Below are positions 27,985 to 35,432 of a stretch of DNA of 64,000 bases, in pieces; positions within the stretch are counted from its first letter, which is position 1, and every line of letters begins with the position of its first letter. The stretch is from Candidatus Poseidoniaceae archaeon (GTDB lineage: Archaea; Thermoplasmatota; Poseidoniia; Poseidoniales; Poseidoniaceae): assembly GCA_949372645.1 (NCBI GenBank), contig CASIAP010000005.1, positions 62,001 to 126,000 of the forward strand, in the 5' to 3' direction. The notes below the pieces were generated by a model, which had not been told where the DNA came from, ran no database searches, and saw only the letters and a program-made list of their open reading frames with translations. Position numbers and translations under genes: made by a program.

Positions 27985-28148
27985 CAAAGAACACCTCCGC
28001 GAGCATTGTATACGCCACGAGAATCGGCACCGCACCGATAATCCGAGATCGCTCCAACGATCACATCGAAGAAGTTGGTAAAAATACCACTTCGATACTC
28101 TTGTTCATTCATAATTTGGTCTACGTAGGTTTCTAAATTTTTATCCAT
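27984..28148 (-). CDS. Tiny paralogous protein A (54 residues), unknown
   Basis: A 54-codon frame, ATG at 28148, TGA at 27984-27986. The N-terminal module (LETYVDQIMNEQEYRSGIF) matches that of tiny protein B downstream, where the aligned residues read LSEYVDKILDSQEYQNGIF. The rest (FFDVIVGAISDYRCGADSRG and a glycine-rich end) is unrelated to B and has one cysteine. A purine-rich AGGCGG lies about 8 bases before the start. No signal peptide or membrane helix is evident. Conserved head, divergent tail and overlap with B suggest a duplicated gene pair with a shared recognition head; the function is unknown. Confidence 0.6.
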   Translation of the reverse strand: MDKNLETYVDQIMNEQEYRSGIFTNFFDVIVGAISDYRCGADSRGVYNARGGVL

Positions 28149-28159
28149 GTTGTTTCCGC

Positions 28160-28192
28160 CTACAGGTCTTTCTCCTGCAGTGTTATTTTGGA
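28160..28192 (-). promoter_or_regulatory. Putative promoter and leader hairpin of the tiny-gene pair
   Basis: On the minus strand an A/T-rich CCAAAATAAC element (about 28183-28192) lies about 40 bases before the ATG of tiny gene A. Between them CTGCAGG (28174-28180) can pair with CCTGTAG (28160-28166) across a 7-base purine-rich loop, with one G-U pair. This may be a leader hairpin or an operator; no function is proven. Confidence 0.3.
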
Positions 28193-28268
28193 ACCGGACC
28201 TATATCAACCAGAGGTGAATTTGCCAACACTCCGGTGCTAAAAGCAAAGTTAGTGTAATTAAAAACAC

Positions 28269-29312
28269 TTATTTGTGGAGGCGTTGCATCTCACTCGAGA
28301 CCTTGAGATTGAGGAGTATTTCACCAAAGTCACGGGAATATGCACATAAACGCCGAACGGATTCTGATAAACTCAAATCGAAGGCCATCCATTCATTTTG
28401 ACGGTGGTTGGCAAGTAAATCTTGTTCATGATGCTGAAGGATCTGTTGGACGTCTTTGAGTTGTTTACGAGCATCTTCGATCCGGAGTGAATCTCGAGTA
28501 CGGATGTTAATCATCAGTTCTTTGAGTGATGACTGCCATTTCGAGATGAGTTCAAGCGGAGATGCTCCTGCCAGTTTCCGAGTGATTTGAGGGTTCGCTA
28601 AAATCAATTGAGACATAGTAAAAGCGTGGTCCATCATTCGTTCGAGTGAGCGTGCCAAGTTGGTGTATTCGAGAGCTTCAGTCCGTGAAAGATTCAATTT
28701 CGTAGCAACAAGGTGAGAGTCGAGTAATATTCTCGCTTGTCTTTCAATGAGGTATAGCAATGCATCGACTTCACTTTCACGTTCGTCGGCATCGGAAAGA
28801 AATTCCCGATCTTCACCATCGAAGACACTTACAATGTCACGAATCAAGGAGGTGACTTGCAAGTACATCCTGTTGAGGCTTGCGTGCAATGGCATATCTC
28901 CAGCATTCATTAGGCATTTCAGTTCAATTCGTGTGTCGATTTCTTCAAAGATTTCAAAACCACGAGTACTCCGTAAAAATCGACGGATTTGCAGCCATAC
29001 TGTTTTTCTTAAATCCTTTCCAAATGTAATCGAGATGGAATCGGCCCCAGATATATAGGCGCCCATAAGATGGTCATGGAGACTGTTTTCAGGGAGCGTC
29101 TCAGCATCAAAGGAGACAAACTTTTCTGGCGCCTCAGCCATGTTTAGCGGCGTAATTCGCAATGCTCCACTGGGCCTCCAATCAACCCGTAACGAATCTC
29201 GAGACTGCAAGTGTTGTTCAATGACCCATGGCTTTGGTAGGCTTACAGTGAAAGTACTACCACCTGTACTCTGTAACTTTCGTACTTCGTGTTCTCCCGG
29301 CCCGAGTCCCAT
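28269..29312 (-). CDS. PhoU-domain phosphate regulator with N-terminal AbrB-like domain
   Basis: 347 residues. The first ~50 resemble a SpoVT/AbrB fold used for DNA binding in archaeal PhoU-type regulators (VRKLQSTGGSTFTVSLPKPWV). The rest is helical with two PhoU-type three-helix units, including acidic metal-binding-like segments (DADERESEVDALLYLIERQ and EALEYTNLARSLERMMDHA). Such proteins repress or tune phosphate uptake. The gene is divergent from the PiT transporter with only 80 bases between the two ATGs, so reciprocal control is likely (inference). Confidence 0.85.
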   Translation of the reverse strand: MGLGPGEHEVRKLQSTGGSTFTVSLPKPWVIEQHLQSRDSLRVDWRPSGALRITPLNMAEAPEKFVSFDAETLPENSLHDHLMGAYISGADSISITFGKDLRKTVWLQIRRFLRSTRGFEIFEEIDTRIELKCLMNAGDMPLHASLNRMYLQVTSLIRDIVSVFDGEDREFLSDADERESEVDALLYLIERQARILLDSHLVATKLNLSRTEALEYTNLARSLERMMDHAFTMSQLILANPQITRKLAGASPLELISKWQSSLKELMINIRTRDSLRIEDARKQLKDVQQILQHHEQDLLANHRQNEWMAFDLSLSESVRRLCAYSRDFGEILLNLKVSSEMQRLHK

Positions 29313-29337
29313 TCTATCAGTTCGGCGACTCTATACA

Positions 29338-29370
29338 CCTATATAGAATATACATAACTGCAAATATATA
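29338..29370. promoter_or_regulatory. Back-to-back TATA boxes of the PhoU/PiT divergent promoter
   Basis: Between the divergent ATGs at 29312 and 29393, CCTATATAG at 29338-29346 lies about 30 bases before the PhoU-like start (minus strand), and AAATATATA at 29362-29370 lies about 27 bases before the PiT start (plus strand). Both fit TATA boxes for leaderless or near-leaderless transcripts. The two boxes are 15 bases apart, so a protein bound between them could control both genes. Confidence 0.55.
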
Positions 29371-29392
29371 CCCCTGATGATTAGAATCAGTC

Positions 29393-31003
29393 ATGGAACC
29401 CATAACCTTGGTATTGATTGGACTGGCTTTGATTGTCTGTGCTTACATGGCATGGAACATCGGTGCAAATGATGTTGCGAACGCAATGGGTACATCGGTT
29501 GGTTCACGTGCATTGACCTTGAAACAAGCGGTCGTCATCGCAGCTGTCTTCGAATTTTGTGGAGCATTCTTTGCTGGAGATGCAGTAACAGATACCGTCC
29601 GTAAAGGTATTCTTTCCGTGGACTTCTCAGACCCAATGGTCGATGCGGCATTCTCTCAGGACATCGCTTTTGGCTTTATTGCGGCAATGATGGCTGCAGC
29701 AACTTGGCTCACGATTGCAACACGCTACGGACTTCCAGTCTCCACAACACATTCCATTATCGGAGGTATTCTCGGTGTTGGATTGATTCTTGAGGTAAAA
29801 CATGACACTTCTCTCATCGACTGGGAAGTCGTTCGAAAAGTGGTTATGTCGTGGATTGCAAGTCCACTCATGGGTGGCCTGCTGGCCTTCTTTTCCTACA
29901 TGATTATCAAGAAAACAATTCTTGACTCGGAAAATCCAATCGACCGATCTCGTTGGCTCGCACCAATTCTCGCCTTCCCTACCTTCTTTGTCCTCGGCTT
30001 AGCGCTTCAATTCAAGGCACTCAAGGGCTTCATTTCCCGGGCAGACGCCAACGGCTGGATTGAAGACAAGCGGGCTTGGTTGCCAGCAAAGGAAGATGGT
30101 GTCTTTGACCCATGGGCGGACAACGCTTGGATTCCAATCAACTCAGTCATGCTCGCTGCCTTTATTGGGGCGATTTCAAGCCTCGTGCTCTACATGGTGC
30201 TTCGCCGCATCGACATTACAGAAGAAAAACGTGGATTCCGTGGCGTAGAACGTATCTTTGTTTGGTTGCAAATCATCACTGCTGCATACGTCGCCTTCGC
30301 ACACGGCGCAAATGACCGGTCGAATGCGATTGGTCCAATGGCCGCTGTCTGGCAAGTCCTCAGCAGCGATGGCGGACAACTTATGGAACAAGCCCCAATT
30401 CCTCTCTGGCTCATCCTCCTTGGTTCAGCAGGTATCGCCATTGGTGTCATGACATGGGGATGGCGAGTCATGGAGACCATTGGAAAGAAAATCACTGACA
30501 TCACTCCTACCCGTGGCTTTGCTGCTGAGTTCGGTGCTGCAACGACCATTCTGGTATTTTCTATGCCCTTCTTAGCGGTTCCAGTTTCGACGACACATAC
30601 CCTGGTTGGTGCCGTGGTAGGCGTAGGATTAGCGGGCGGAGCGAAAGCGGTCGACTTCCGAGTCTTTGGAAAGATCGCCGCATCGTGGGTTGCTAGCGTA
30701 CCTGCTGCTGCTTTCGGGGCAATCGTGCTGTTTGTTGCCTCAGGCGGAGATTCTCTCAACATGATTGTTTTACTTCCACTTTCATTCCTCGCTATAGGCT
30801 TTGCAATCTGGAAGAGCAGTGGTGAAATTCACGTCGAAGAGGCCCTCTCTGACGTCGGTGGAGACGGACATGCAATTACTCCATTCGAACTCTTCCATGA
30901 ACATGCTGAAGCGGTTGAAAAGACCGTTGAGCATATGCTTGAAGCAGTCAACTTAGCATGCGATGGCAAAGACCCTTCTGAGGCAATTTCAATGCAACCA
31001 TAG
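29393..31003 (+). CDS. PiT-family inorganic phosphate transporter with truncated DUF47 tail
   Basis: 536 residues. Low-affinity phosphate:cation symporter with the duplicated PiT signature: AWNIGANDVANAMGTSVGS at the start and FAHGANDRSNAIGPMAAVW in the second half, separated by hydrophilic linkers, with about 11-12 membrane helices. After the last helix the protein continues as FELFHEHAEAVEKTVEHML, the first helix of a DUF47/PhoU-like accessory domain, then hits TAG at 31001. The remainder of DUF47 is found in another frame immediately downstream. Translated alone, the transporter core is complete and probably functional. Confidence 0.9.
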   Translation: MEPITLVLIGLALIVCAYMAWNIGANDVANAMGTSVGSRALTLKQAVVIAAVFEFCGAFFAGDAVTDTVRKGILSVDFSDPMVDAAFSQDIAFGFIAAMMAAATWLTIATRYGLPVSTTHSIIGGILGVGLILEVKHDTSLIDWEVVRKVVMSWIASPLMGGLLAFFSYMIIKKTILDSENPIDRSRWLAPILAFPTFFVLGLALQFKALKGFISRADANGWIEDKRAWLPAKEDGVFDPWADNAWIPINSVMLAAFIGAISSLVLYMVLRRIDITEEKRGFRGVERIFVWLQIITAAYVAFAHGANDRSNAIGPMAAVWQVLSSDGGQLMEQAPIPLWLILLGSAGIAIGVMTWGWRVMETIGKKITDITPTRGFAAEFGAATTILVFSMPFLAVPVSTTHTLVGAVVGVGLAGGAKAVDFRVFGKIAASWVASVPAAAFGAIVLFVASGGDSLNMIVLLPLSFLAIGFAIWKSSGEIHVEEALSDVGGDGHAITPFELFHEHAEAVEKTVEHMLEAVNLACDGKDPSEAISMQP

Positions 31004-31520
31004 CACGCTGAACTCGAGTGCGGATCATGTCAAGACGGAAGTTCGACGCATAGCCAGTGGAGATTTGCGCTTTGGACTGCATGTAAGCTACGATGATTTC
31101 CTCTACATGGTCACACGACAAGATCGCATTGCTGACTATGCACAGAACGTAGCAGAACAACTCACGTTCCGCCCATTGTTTGATGATAAACAAGCGAAGA
31201 AGAATCTGAAGGAAATGGCGAATGCTGTTGCTGAAACAGTCGCTAAATACGAAGATGCTGTTGAAGCATTGCGAGACTTCTCCATCAGCGGTGAAACTAA
31301 GGCTGCTCAAAACAAACTTGCAGAACTCATCAAAGAAGTGAATGTCAAGGAGCATGAAGCGGATGTTGTCGAAGCAAGCGCTGCTGCCTATGTATTCACG
31401 AACGGTGATGATGAACCATTGGCTGCCATGCACATGTATCGTGTATTGCAACGTCTTGACGATGTCGCCAATGCTTGTGAGAAAGCAGCGAACGCCTTTT
31501 TGCCAATACTCAATCGTTGA
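30963..31520 (+). CDS. DUF47 (PiT accessory) domain in a shifted frame, lacking its first helix
   Basis: 185 codons open from the ATG at 30963, overlapping the PiT end by 41 bases. From about residue 20 the sequence is a good DUF47/TIGR00153-like domain: ADHVKTEVRRIASG, YDDFLYMVTRQDRIADYAQN and YRVLQRLDDVANACEKAAN, which contain the acidic PhoU-type metal motifs. The family's first helix is encoded at the end of the PiT frame, and the first ~15 residues read here look unlike DUF47. Reading GAACTCGAG in the PiT frame, skipping one T, then GCGGAT gives LEADHVK, the family's usual junction. So it is either a broken fusion, a sequencing error, or a gene rescued by reinitiation or frameshifting. 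Confidence 0.75.
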   Translation: MAKTLLRQFQCNHSTLNSSADHVKTEVRRIASGDLRFGLHVSYDDFLYMVTRQDRIADYAQNVAEQLTFRPLFDDKQAKKNLKEMANAVAETVAKYEDAVEALRDFSISGETKAAQNKLAELIKEVNVKEHEADVVEASAAAYVFTNGDDEPLAAMHMYRVLQRLDDVANACEKAANAFLPILNR

Positions 31521-31621
31521 GCGAGGCATTGATAGCAAAGAAGTGTGAGGGCCGTTCATCAAAGCCCCTTCCCGACCGTGACATTGTCACCACCGTGGAA
31601 TTCGGACTAGGAGTGAGCCTC

Positions 31622-32632
31622 ATGGCTGGAATGGACCTTGCACTAAAAGCCAAATTACAGAAACAACGCTACCACATCGTGGGTGAACATGGCGGAGTTA
31701 AAACGTGCCACTGGACCAAAGAGTCGCTTCTTCGTGACCGTCAGTGCTACAAGGGTAAATTTTACGGCGTCAAGAGCCATAACTGTATGCAAATGTCTCC
31801 TGTTGTCGACCAGTGTAACCTTGCTTGCACCTACTGTTGGCGAGAACCACACATGGATACGTTGGAATTAACGGACCAAGACCCACTCGAATTACTCTAT
31901 GAATCAGTTCGTGCTCAACGTCGTTTACTCTCTGGTTTTGGTGGGAACCCAAAAGTTCCTCGAGAGAAATGGTTGGATGCCCAAAACCCGAAGCACGTCG
32001 CCATCTCACTCAATGGCGAGCCAACCCTTTACACGCGGCTTTCCGAATACATGGATCTGTGCCACAAACATGGCATGACGACTATGCTTGTCACCAATGG
32101 AACCCTTCCAAAGGTTCTTGAAAAACTCGATACGTTACCAACCCAACTCTATGTCTCGGTCGATGCACCAAACAAGAAAGTCTTCGATGAAGTCTGTAAA
32201 CCGAAATGGAATACCAATGCCTGGGATAAGTTCTCGGAAACACTGGATCTTCTGCCATCTCTTGACACCCGAATTGTCTGCCGTCACACCTTGATGCAAG
32301 GCATCAACATGTCCGACCAACACATCAAGGAATTCGCAGCTCTTGATATGAGAGCAGACCCTGACTTTATCGAAAATAAAGGCTATGTCTTTGTTGGTCA
32401 CAGTCGTGAAAACTTAGGTGTTGAAAACATGCCGAGTCATGAAGATATTATGGATTTCTCAAACAAAATCGCTCCGCTTACTGGGCGAAAAGTTTTGTCC
32501 GATTCACGCCCAAGTCGAGTAGCGTTGGTTGGTCAACAGATCACGCCAATTCCGATTCCAGAACCAACCATGTTCTTCCCAGATGATTTGGGAATTGCTC
32601 CATCGGTCAAGCACCTTCAGATGGCGAACTGA
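31622..32632 (+). CDS. taw1: 4-demethylwyosine synthase (TYW1/Taw1)
   Basis: Radical-SAM enzyme that condenses pyruvate with N1-methylguanosine-37 of tRNA-Phe to form the tricyclic base of wyosine. From the ATG at 31622 (GGAGTGAG in front) it has 336 residues; the frame is open from a TTG at 31517. The radical SAM cluster motif is CNLACTYCW (C65, C69, C72); further TYW1 features are YHIVGEHGGVKTCHWTKESL, FYGVKSHNCMQMSP (extra cysteines for the second cluster) and SLNGEPTLYTRLSE. Taw2 for the next step is at 12889. The gene follows the DUF47 frame by 101 bases. Confidence 0.93.
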   Translation: MAGMDLALKAKLQKQRYHIVGEHGGVKTCHWTKESLLRDRQCYKGKFYGVKSHNCMQMSPVVDQCNLACTYCWREPHMDTLELTDQDPLELLYESVRAQRRLLSGFGGNPKVPREKWLDAQNPKHVAISLNGEPTLYTRLSEYMDLCHKHGMTTMLVTNGTLPKVLEKLDTLPTQLYVSVDAPNKKVFDEVCKPKWNTNAWDKFSETLDLLPSLDTRIVCRHTLMQGINMSDQHIKEFAALDMRADPDFIENKGYVFVGHSRENLGVENMPSHEDIMDFSNKIAPLTGRKVLSDSRPSRVALVGQQITPIPIPEPTMFFPDDLGIAPSVKHLQMAN

Positions 32633-32642
32633 GAGCCTATAC

Positions 32643-32695
32643 AAAGGGTACCGTTCGTATACCCGTCTGTACAGTGGGGTCCCCTCTGCATCGGT
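32643..32695. repeat. Intergenic repeat element, copy of the 36.3 kb element
   Basis: Just after taw1, AAAGGGTACCGTTCGTAT (32643-32660) matches 36334-36351 with one mismatch. It is followed by CTGTACAG (palindrome) and GGGGTCCCC (palindrome). The same kinds of palindrome (GGGGACCCC at about 36307-36315) accompany the second copy. The element ends in CATCGG, recalling the CGTCGG end of the 28-base repeat at 35894. It may double as the terminator region of taw1. Confidence 0.55.
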
Positions 32696-32708
32696 TTCAT
32701 TTGGAAAA

Positions 32709-33524
32709 TCATTGAGCCCAATTGTCCATGCCTTTCTTCACAACTAAGGTTCGAGCGATGAGATCTTGGTTTGTTTGCTTGTGATCAGTCCAAAGTTGTG
32801 CTAAATATCCGAATCCAAACGTAATTATTATCAAAAAAATCAAAGCATGTCGTTTGAGTGCTTTCTTCTTTGAGATTCTGTTTCCGTCATAGTCTGTAAC
32901 AACCAACCCGAAGAGGCGTTTTCCTGGTGTTGCTTGCCATGATGAGGCATTGAAGAGAACAGGGTAAACCAAACCAACAATTAGGAACAATACACCGGAA
33001 GAAATCCCAACGAGACTCAAGAGTATACCTGGGACACTAATCAGCAACAAATCGATCAAAAGAGCACAGGTTCGTGGTATAAATCCTGCAAAACGCCCTC
33101 TCTCTTCTCGAGAACCTCCAACTCCCTTGTACACCATTTTATTTGGATATCCGAATTCATTAACGCCAAATTGCGTCCTTTTCTTTTCTTCATTTGATTG
33201 AGTGTTGAGTTCCTCCCAATCGATTTCAATATTTCCTTCTGTATAATCGACGATACAATGATGAACGAAACCTGAAAAATTAGGCATCTCTTTGGTGACT
33301 TCATTGAGTTTTTCGTCAATAGAAATTGTTTTCTTTTTTTTGCTTTCACCATCATCATTGCCGTTCTTTGATTGAGTGTAGATTTGCTCCCAATCAATTT
33401 CGATATTTCCTTCTGTATAAGTCACGATACAATGTTGAACGAAACCAGAAAAGTTCGGCATTTCTTTGGCTATACCATTCAGTCTTGCATCAATAGAAAT
33501 CGTCTTGTTCACTTTATTGCTCAT
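32709..33524 (-). CDS. RDD-family membrane protein with two N-terminal ribbon-helix-helix-like repeats
   Basis: 271 residues. Residues ~7-53 and ~64-110 are two near-identical units beginning KTISID(A/E)(R/K)LN and containing EMPNFSGFV(Q/H)HCIV and YTEGNIEIDWE; the first 30 residues of each have the strand-helix-helix pattern of CopG/ribbon-helix-helix proteins. After a charged linker an RDD domain follows: GRFAGFIPRTCALLIDLLLIS (arginine and D of the family), then helices and QATPGKRLFGLVVTDYDG. RDD proteins may act as small-molecule or ion carriers. A DNA-binding-like repeat on the cytoplasmic side of a membrane protein is unusual and may tether or titrate DNA or a partner (inference). Confidence 0.8.
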   Translation of the reverse strand: MSNKVNKTISIDARLNGIAKEMPNFSGFVQHCIVTYTEGNIEIDWEQIYTQSKNGNDDGESKKKKTISIDEKLNEVTKEMPNFSGFVHHCIVDYTEGNIEIDWEELNTQSNEEKKRTQFGVNEFGYPNKMVYKGVGGSREERGRFAGFIPRTCALLIDLLLISVPGILLSLVGISSGVLFLIVGLVYPVLFNASSWQATPGKRLFGLVVTDYDGNRISKKKALKRHALIFLIIITFGFGYLAQLWTDHKQTNQDLIARTLVVKKGMDNWAQ

Positions 33525-33634
33525 GTTTGTCCCATTAGCGAGTGATAATTAAGCGTGGTTGCGTATGTATGGAGGTATGTATTGTAATTCTATCAAATTA
33601 TCGAGTTTGGGTAAGCAAAGGGTGTATCCTAAAC

Positions 33635-33717
33635 CCCACTGCATTTCTTATGCAATACGATGGGCTTTCAGTGGGTCAATGCTAACGCTACGGTCGTAAA
33701 GAGCCCACTGTAAGCCC
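33635..33717. repeat. Intergenic hairpin cluster with repeated CCCACTG/CAGTGGG
   Basis: Between the RDD gene and the ABM gene. GGGCTTTCAGTGGG (33662-33675) pairs with CCCACTGTAAGCCC (33704-33717), 13 of 14 positions, around a 28-base loop. A further CCCACTG lies upstream at about 33635-33641, allowing an alternative pairing, and TGCAT/ATGCA forms a small hairpin within. A degenerate copy (AAACGACCCACTGCGAACCCTT) is at about 35930-35951. It could be a folded RNA, a terminator between the genes, or a mobile intergenic element; nothing else is seen in this 233-base gap. Confidence 0.5.
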
Positions 33718-33757
33718 TTGCTATGACTGAAAGATACATTCAGCGTTAATTTGAGGT

Positions 33758-34039
33758 TCACATTGACCAAATAGTCGGTCCAGATCTTTGCTCTGGAGGA
33801 GCAGTAAAGAACTCTGCAAAGCCACCCATTATTTCTACAACCAAAGGTGCCGCTTTCATGAAACTCTCTTCGGAATCATAGACTGCCAAACCCACAGCTT
33901 CTCCTTCACCTGTTTGAATGAAGGTTACGGATTGGAGTCCAGGGAGTGCTTGCATTGCATCTCGTAGTTCATCTGCTCTTGCAACAAAAGCATCTTTTTG
34001 TTCAGGATTGATTTGTGCTATGCTCACTCTGTAGTACAT
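33758..34039 (-). CDS. Small ABM-type (dimeric alpha-beta barrel) protein
   Basis: 93 residues from the ATG at 34039, preceded by a strong GGAGGTG ribosome-binding site. The frame is open to 34249, but the extension is the 96-base repeat and is rejected. The sequence YYRVSIAQINPEQKDAFVARADELRDAMQ and SVTFIQTGEGEAVGLAVYDSEESF has the strand-helix-strand layout of antibiotic-biosynthesis-monooxygenase/Dabb-like ferredoxin-fold proteins, with IMGGFAEFFTAPPEQ at the end. Members act as small heme-degrading or quinol-forming monooxygenases, or stress proteins; the activity here is unknown. Neighbouring aldo/keto reductase suggests redox stress (inference). Confidence 0.7.
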   Translation of the reverse strand: MYYRVSIAQINPEQKDAFVARADELRDAMQALPGLQSVTFIQTGEGEAVGLAVYDSEESFMKAAPLVVEIMGGFAEFFTAPPEQRSGPTIWSM

Positions 34040-34117
34040 ATTTCCACCTCCAACATCTGGGATATAATCTTTAGTTAAAGTTTCAATCGGTATCAAGAGT
34101 GGGTTGTGAGACAAAGG

Positions 34118-34213
34118 GTAGGCAGTGTACTGGGGGACTGAACACCCATTGTACTCCTCCATAATGTCTTGAGGGGTTTGCAGATACCCTTTCAATTTCG
34201 TGGGAATGATATG
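34118..34213 (-). repeat. 96-base dispersed repeat, copy 1
   Basis: Read on the minus strand, 34118-34213 aligns without gaps to 38091-38186 on the plus strand; I count 8 mismatches in 96, six or seven of them clustered in one 15-base stretch, with an exactly identical 40-base core. Both copies are intergenic and lie 4 kb apart in inverted orientation. The copy sits between the ABM gene and the aldo/keto reductase and contributes a spurious N-terminal extension to the former. No other gene is seen in the 34040-34264 gap. Confidence 0.8.
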
Positions 34214-34264
34214 TCGGTTCTCTAAATCAACAAAGATGATTTTTGTCAATGGTTTAGAAACACT

Positions 34265-35350
34265 CTATTTTTTCCATTCCTCAAGAGAGATGTTGTGTTC
34301 GTTAGTGAACACGCGCTTACCTAACCCTCCACCATAACGAGGCAGGTTGTCCATGGCCTTTCTTGGCACACAGGTTTCGATCGCCTCCATGTCTTCGTCA
34401 CTCAGGGTGTAAGAGAGAGCAACAGCCGTTGCATTCTCTTCCATGTGCTTGGGATTGCCAGTGCCTGGAATTGGCACGACGCCAGCGCCGTTGAGAGCAT
34501 CTCGGCCTTTTTTGTGAACCCAAGCCAAACTGAGTGTACCGAGAGCGACGTTTTTCTCCTTGGCTAAGGATTCAAGCGACGTAGCTAAGTTGCGCTCGCC
34601 TTCTTCGACAGCGTAACCTACACCACCCATCTTTCGGAAGTCCATACGTGACATCTTCTCTGTGTCAAGTGAGGTATCGGCCAAGAGGCCGCGGCCCATC
34701 GGAGCATAGGCAACGATGCCAATACCGAGTTCAGCGCAAAGTGGAAGGATCTCGTCCTCCAACTCACGAGAGTAGAGGGACCATTCCATCTGCACGCATG
34801 TCAAAGGGCACACGGCATGTGCTCGGCGAATTGTTGCTGCGGAGGCTTCCGAAAGGCCGACGTACTTGATTTTCCCTTCAGCAATGAGTTCATTCATGGC
34901 CTCCATGGTGATTTCAATGGGAACCTTTGGGTCGACTCTGTGGACGTAATACAAGTCTACACAGTCAATGCCCATGGCCTTGAGAGAACGGTAACACATG
35001 TCCTTGACGACTTTTTTCTTTCCTGATTTCATCACCTTGGTGGCAACCTGCCATTCTCCCTTGTGTTGCGAAAGCCCAAGTTTCATTCTTTTTTCGGCGG
35101 AATCGGCGGTTGGAAACCACGAACCGAGCATCATTCCAGACAGGTTCGTGTAGATCTGAGCAGTGTCAAAATGGGTTACGCCAGCCTTGATGGAACGTGA
35201 AATGAGTTCGGCCACGCCTTTTTTTGAGACATCGTTCTTCTTCCCATAGAGGTCTTGTTTACCCATGGTAATCCCGACTGACATCATGCCAAGGCCTTGT
35301 TCAGATGTGGTGAAGCCTTGTGTTCCAAGTGGTATCTGTTTAATCATCAT
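34265..35350 (-). CDS. Aldo/keto reductase
   Basis: 361 residues, NADPH-dependent TIM-barrel oxidoreductase. Catalytic tetrad candidates: D in THFDTAQIYTN, Y in the same motif (IY), K in VATKVMKS and H in DLYYVHRVDP. C-terminal NADP-binding features are GVVPIPGTGNPKHMEENATA. Sequence layout is that of the AKR13/YajO-like general stress reductases acting on aldehydes or ketones. An A/T-rich TATTTATCTTATAG element about 35-45 bases before the start may be the promoter. A divergently unlinked HxlR-like regulator lies just upstream on the same strand and could control it. Confidence 0.92.
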   Translation of the reverse strand: MMIKQIPLGTQGFTTSEQGLGMMSVGITMGKQDLYGKKNDVSKKGVAELISRSIKAGVTHFDTAQIYTNLSGMMLGSWFPTADSAEKRMKLGLSQHKGEWQVATKVMKSGKKKVVKDMCYRSLKAMGIDCVDLYYVHRVDPKVPIEITMEAMNELIAEGKIKYVGLSEASAATIRRAHAVCPLTCVQMEWSLYSRELEDEILPLCAELGIGIVAYAPMGRGLLADTSLDTEKMSRMDFRKMGGVGYAVEEGERNLATSLESLAKEKNVALGTLSLAWVHKKGRDALNGAGVVPIPGTGNPKHMEENATAVALSYTLSDEDMEAIETCVPRKAMDNLPRYGGGLGKRVFTNEHNISLEEWKK

Positions 35351-35432
35351 GAATCCCTTTACTCTCGTCCAGCCTAACTTTTACTATAAGATAAATAGTT
35401 ACAAGATTGTGGGGCAATAAATATTCAATCCT

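Noticed and set aside
27837-28136. 99-codon plus-strand frame across the gap before the phosphate locus
   Set aside because: It is antisense to the two tiny genes; the minus-strand pair shows paralogy and coupling, whereas this product has no protein-like pattern.
30190-31562. Long minus-strand frames (190 and 204 codons) opposite PiT and DUF47
   Set aside because: Shadows of well-conserved PiT and DUF47 coding sequence; composition follows the opposite strand.
34040-34249. 70-residue N-terminal extension of the ABM gene
   Set aside because: It is encoded by the 96-base dispersed repeat, and a strong GGAGGTG site precedes the ATG at 34039.
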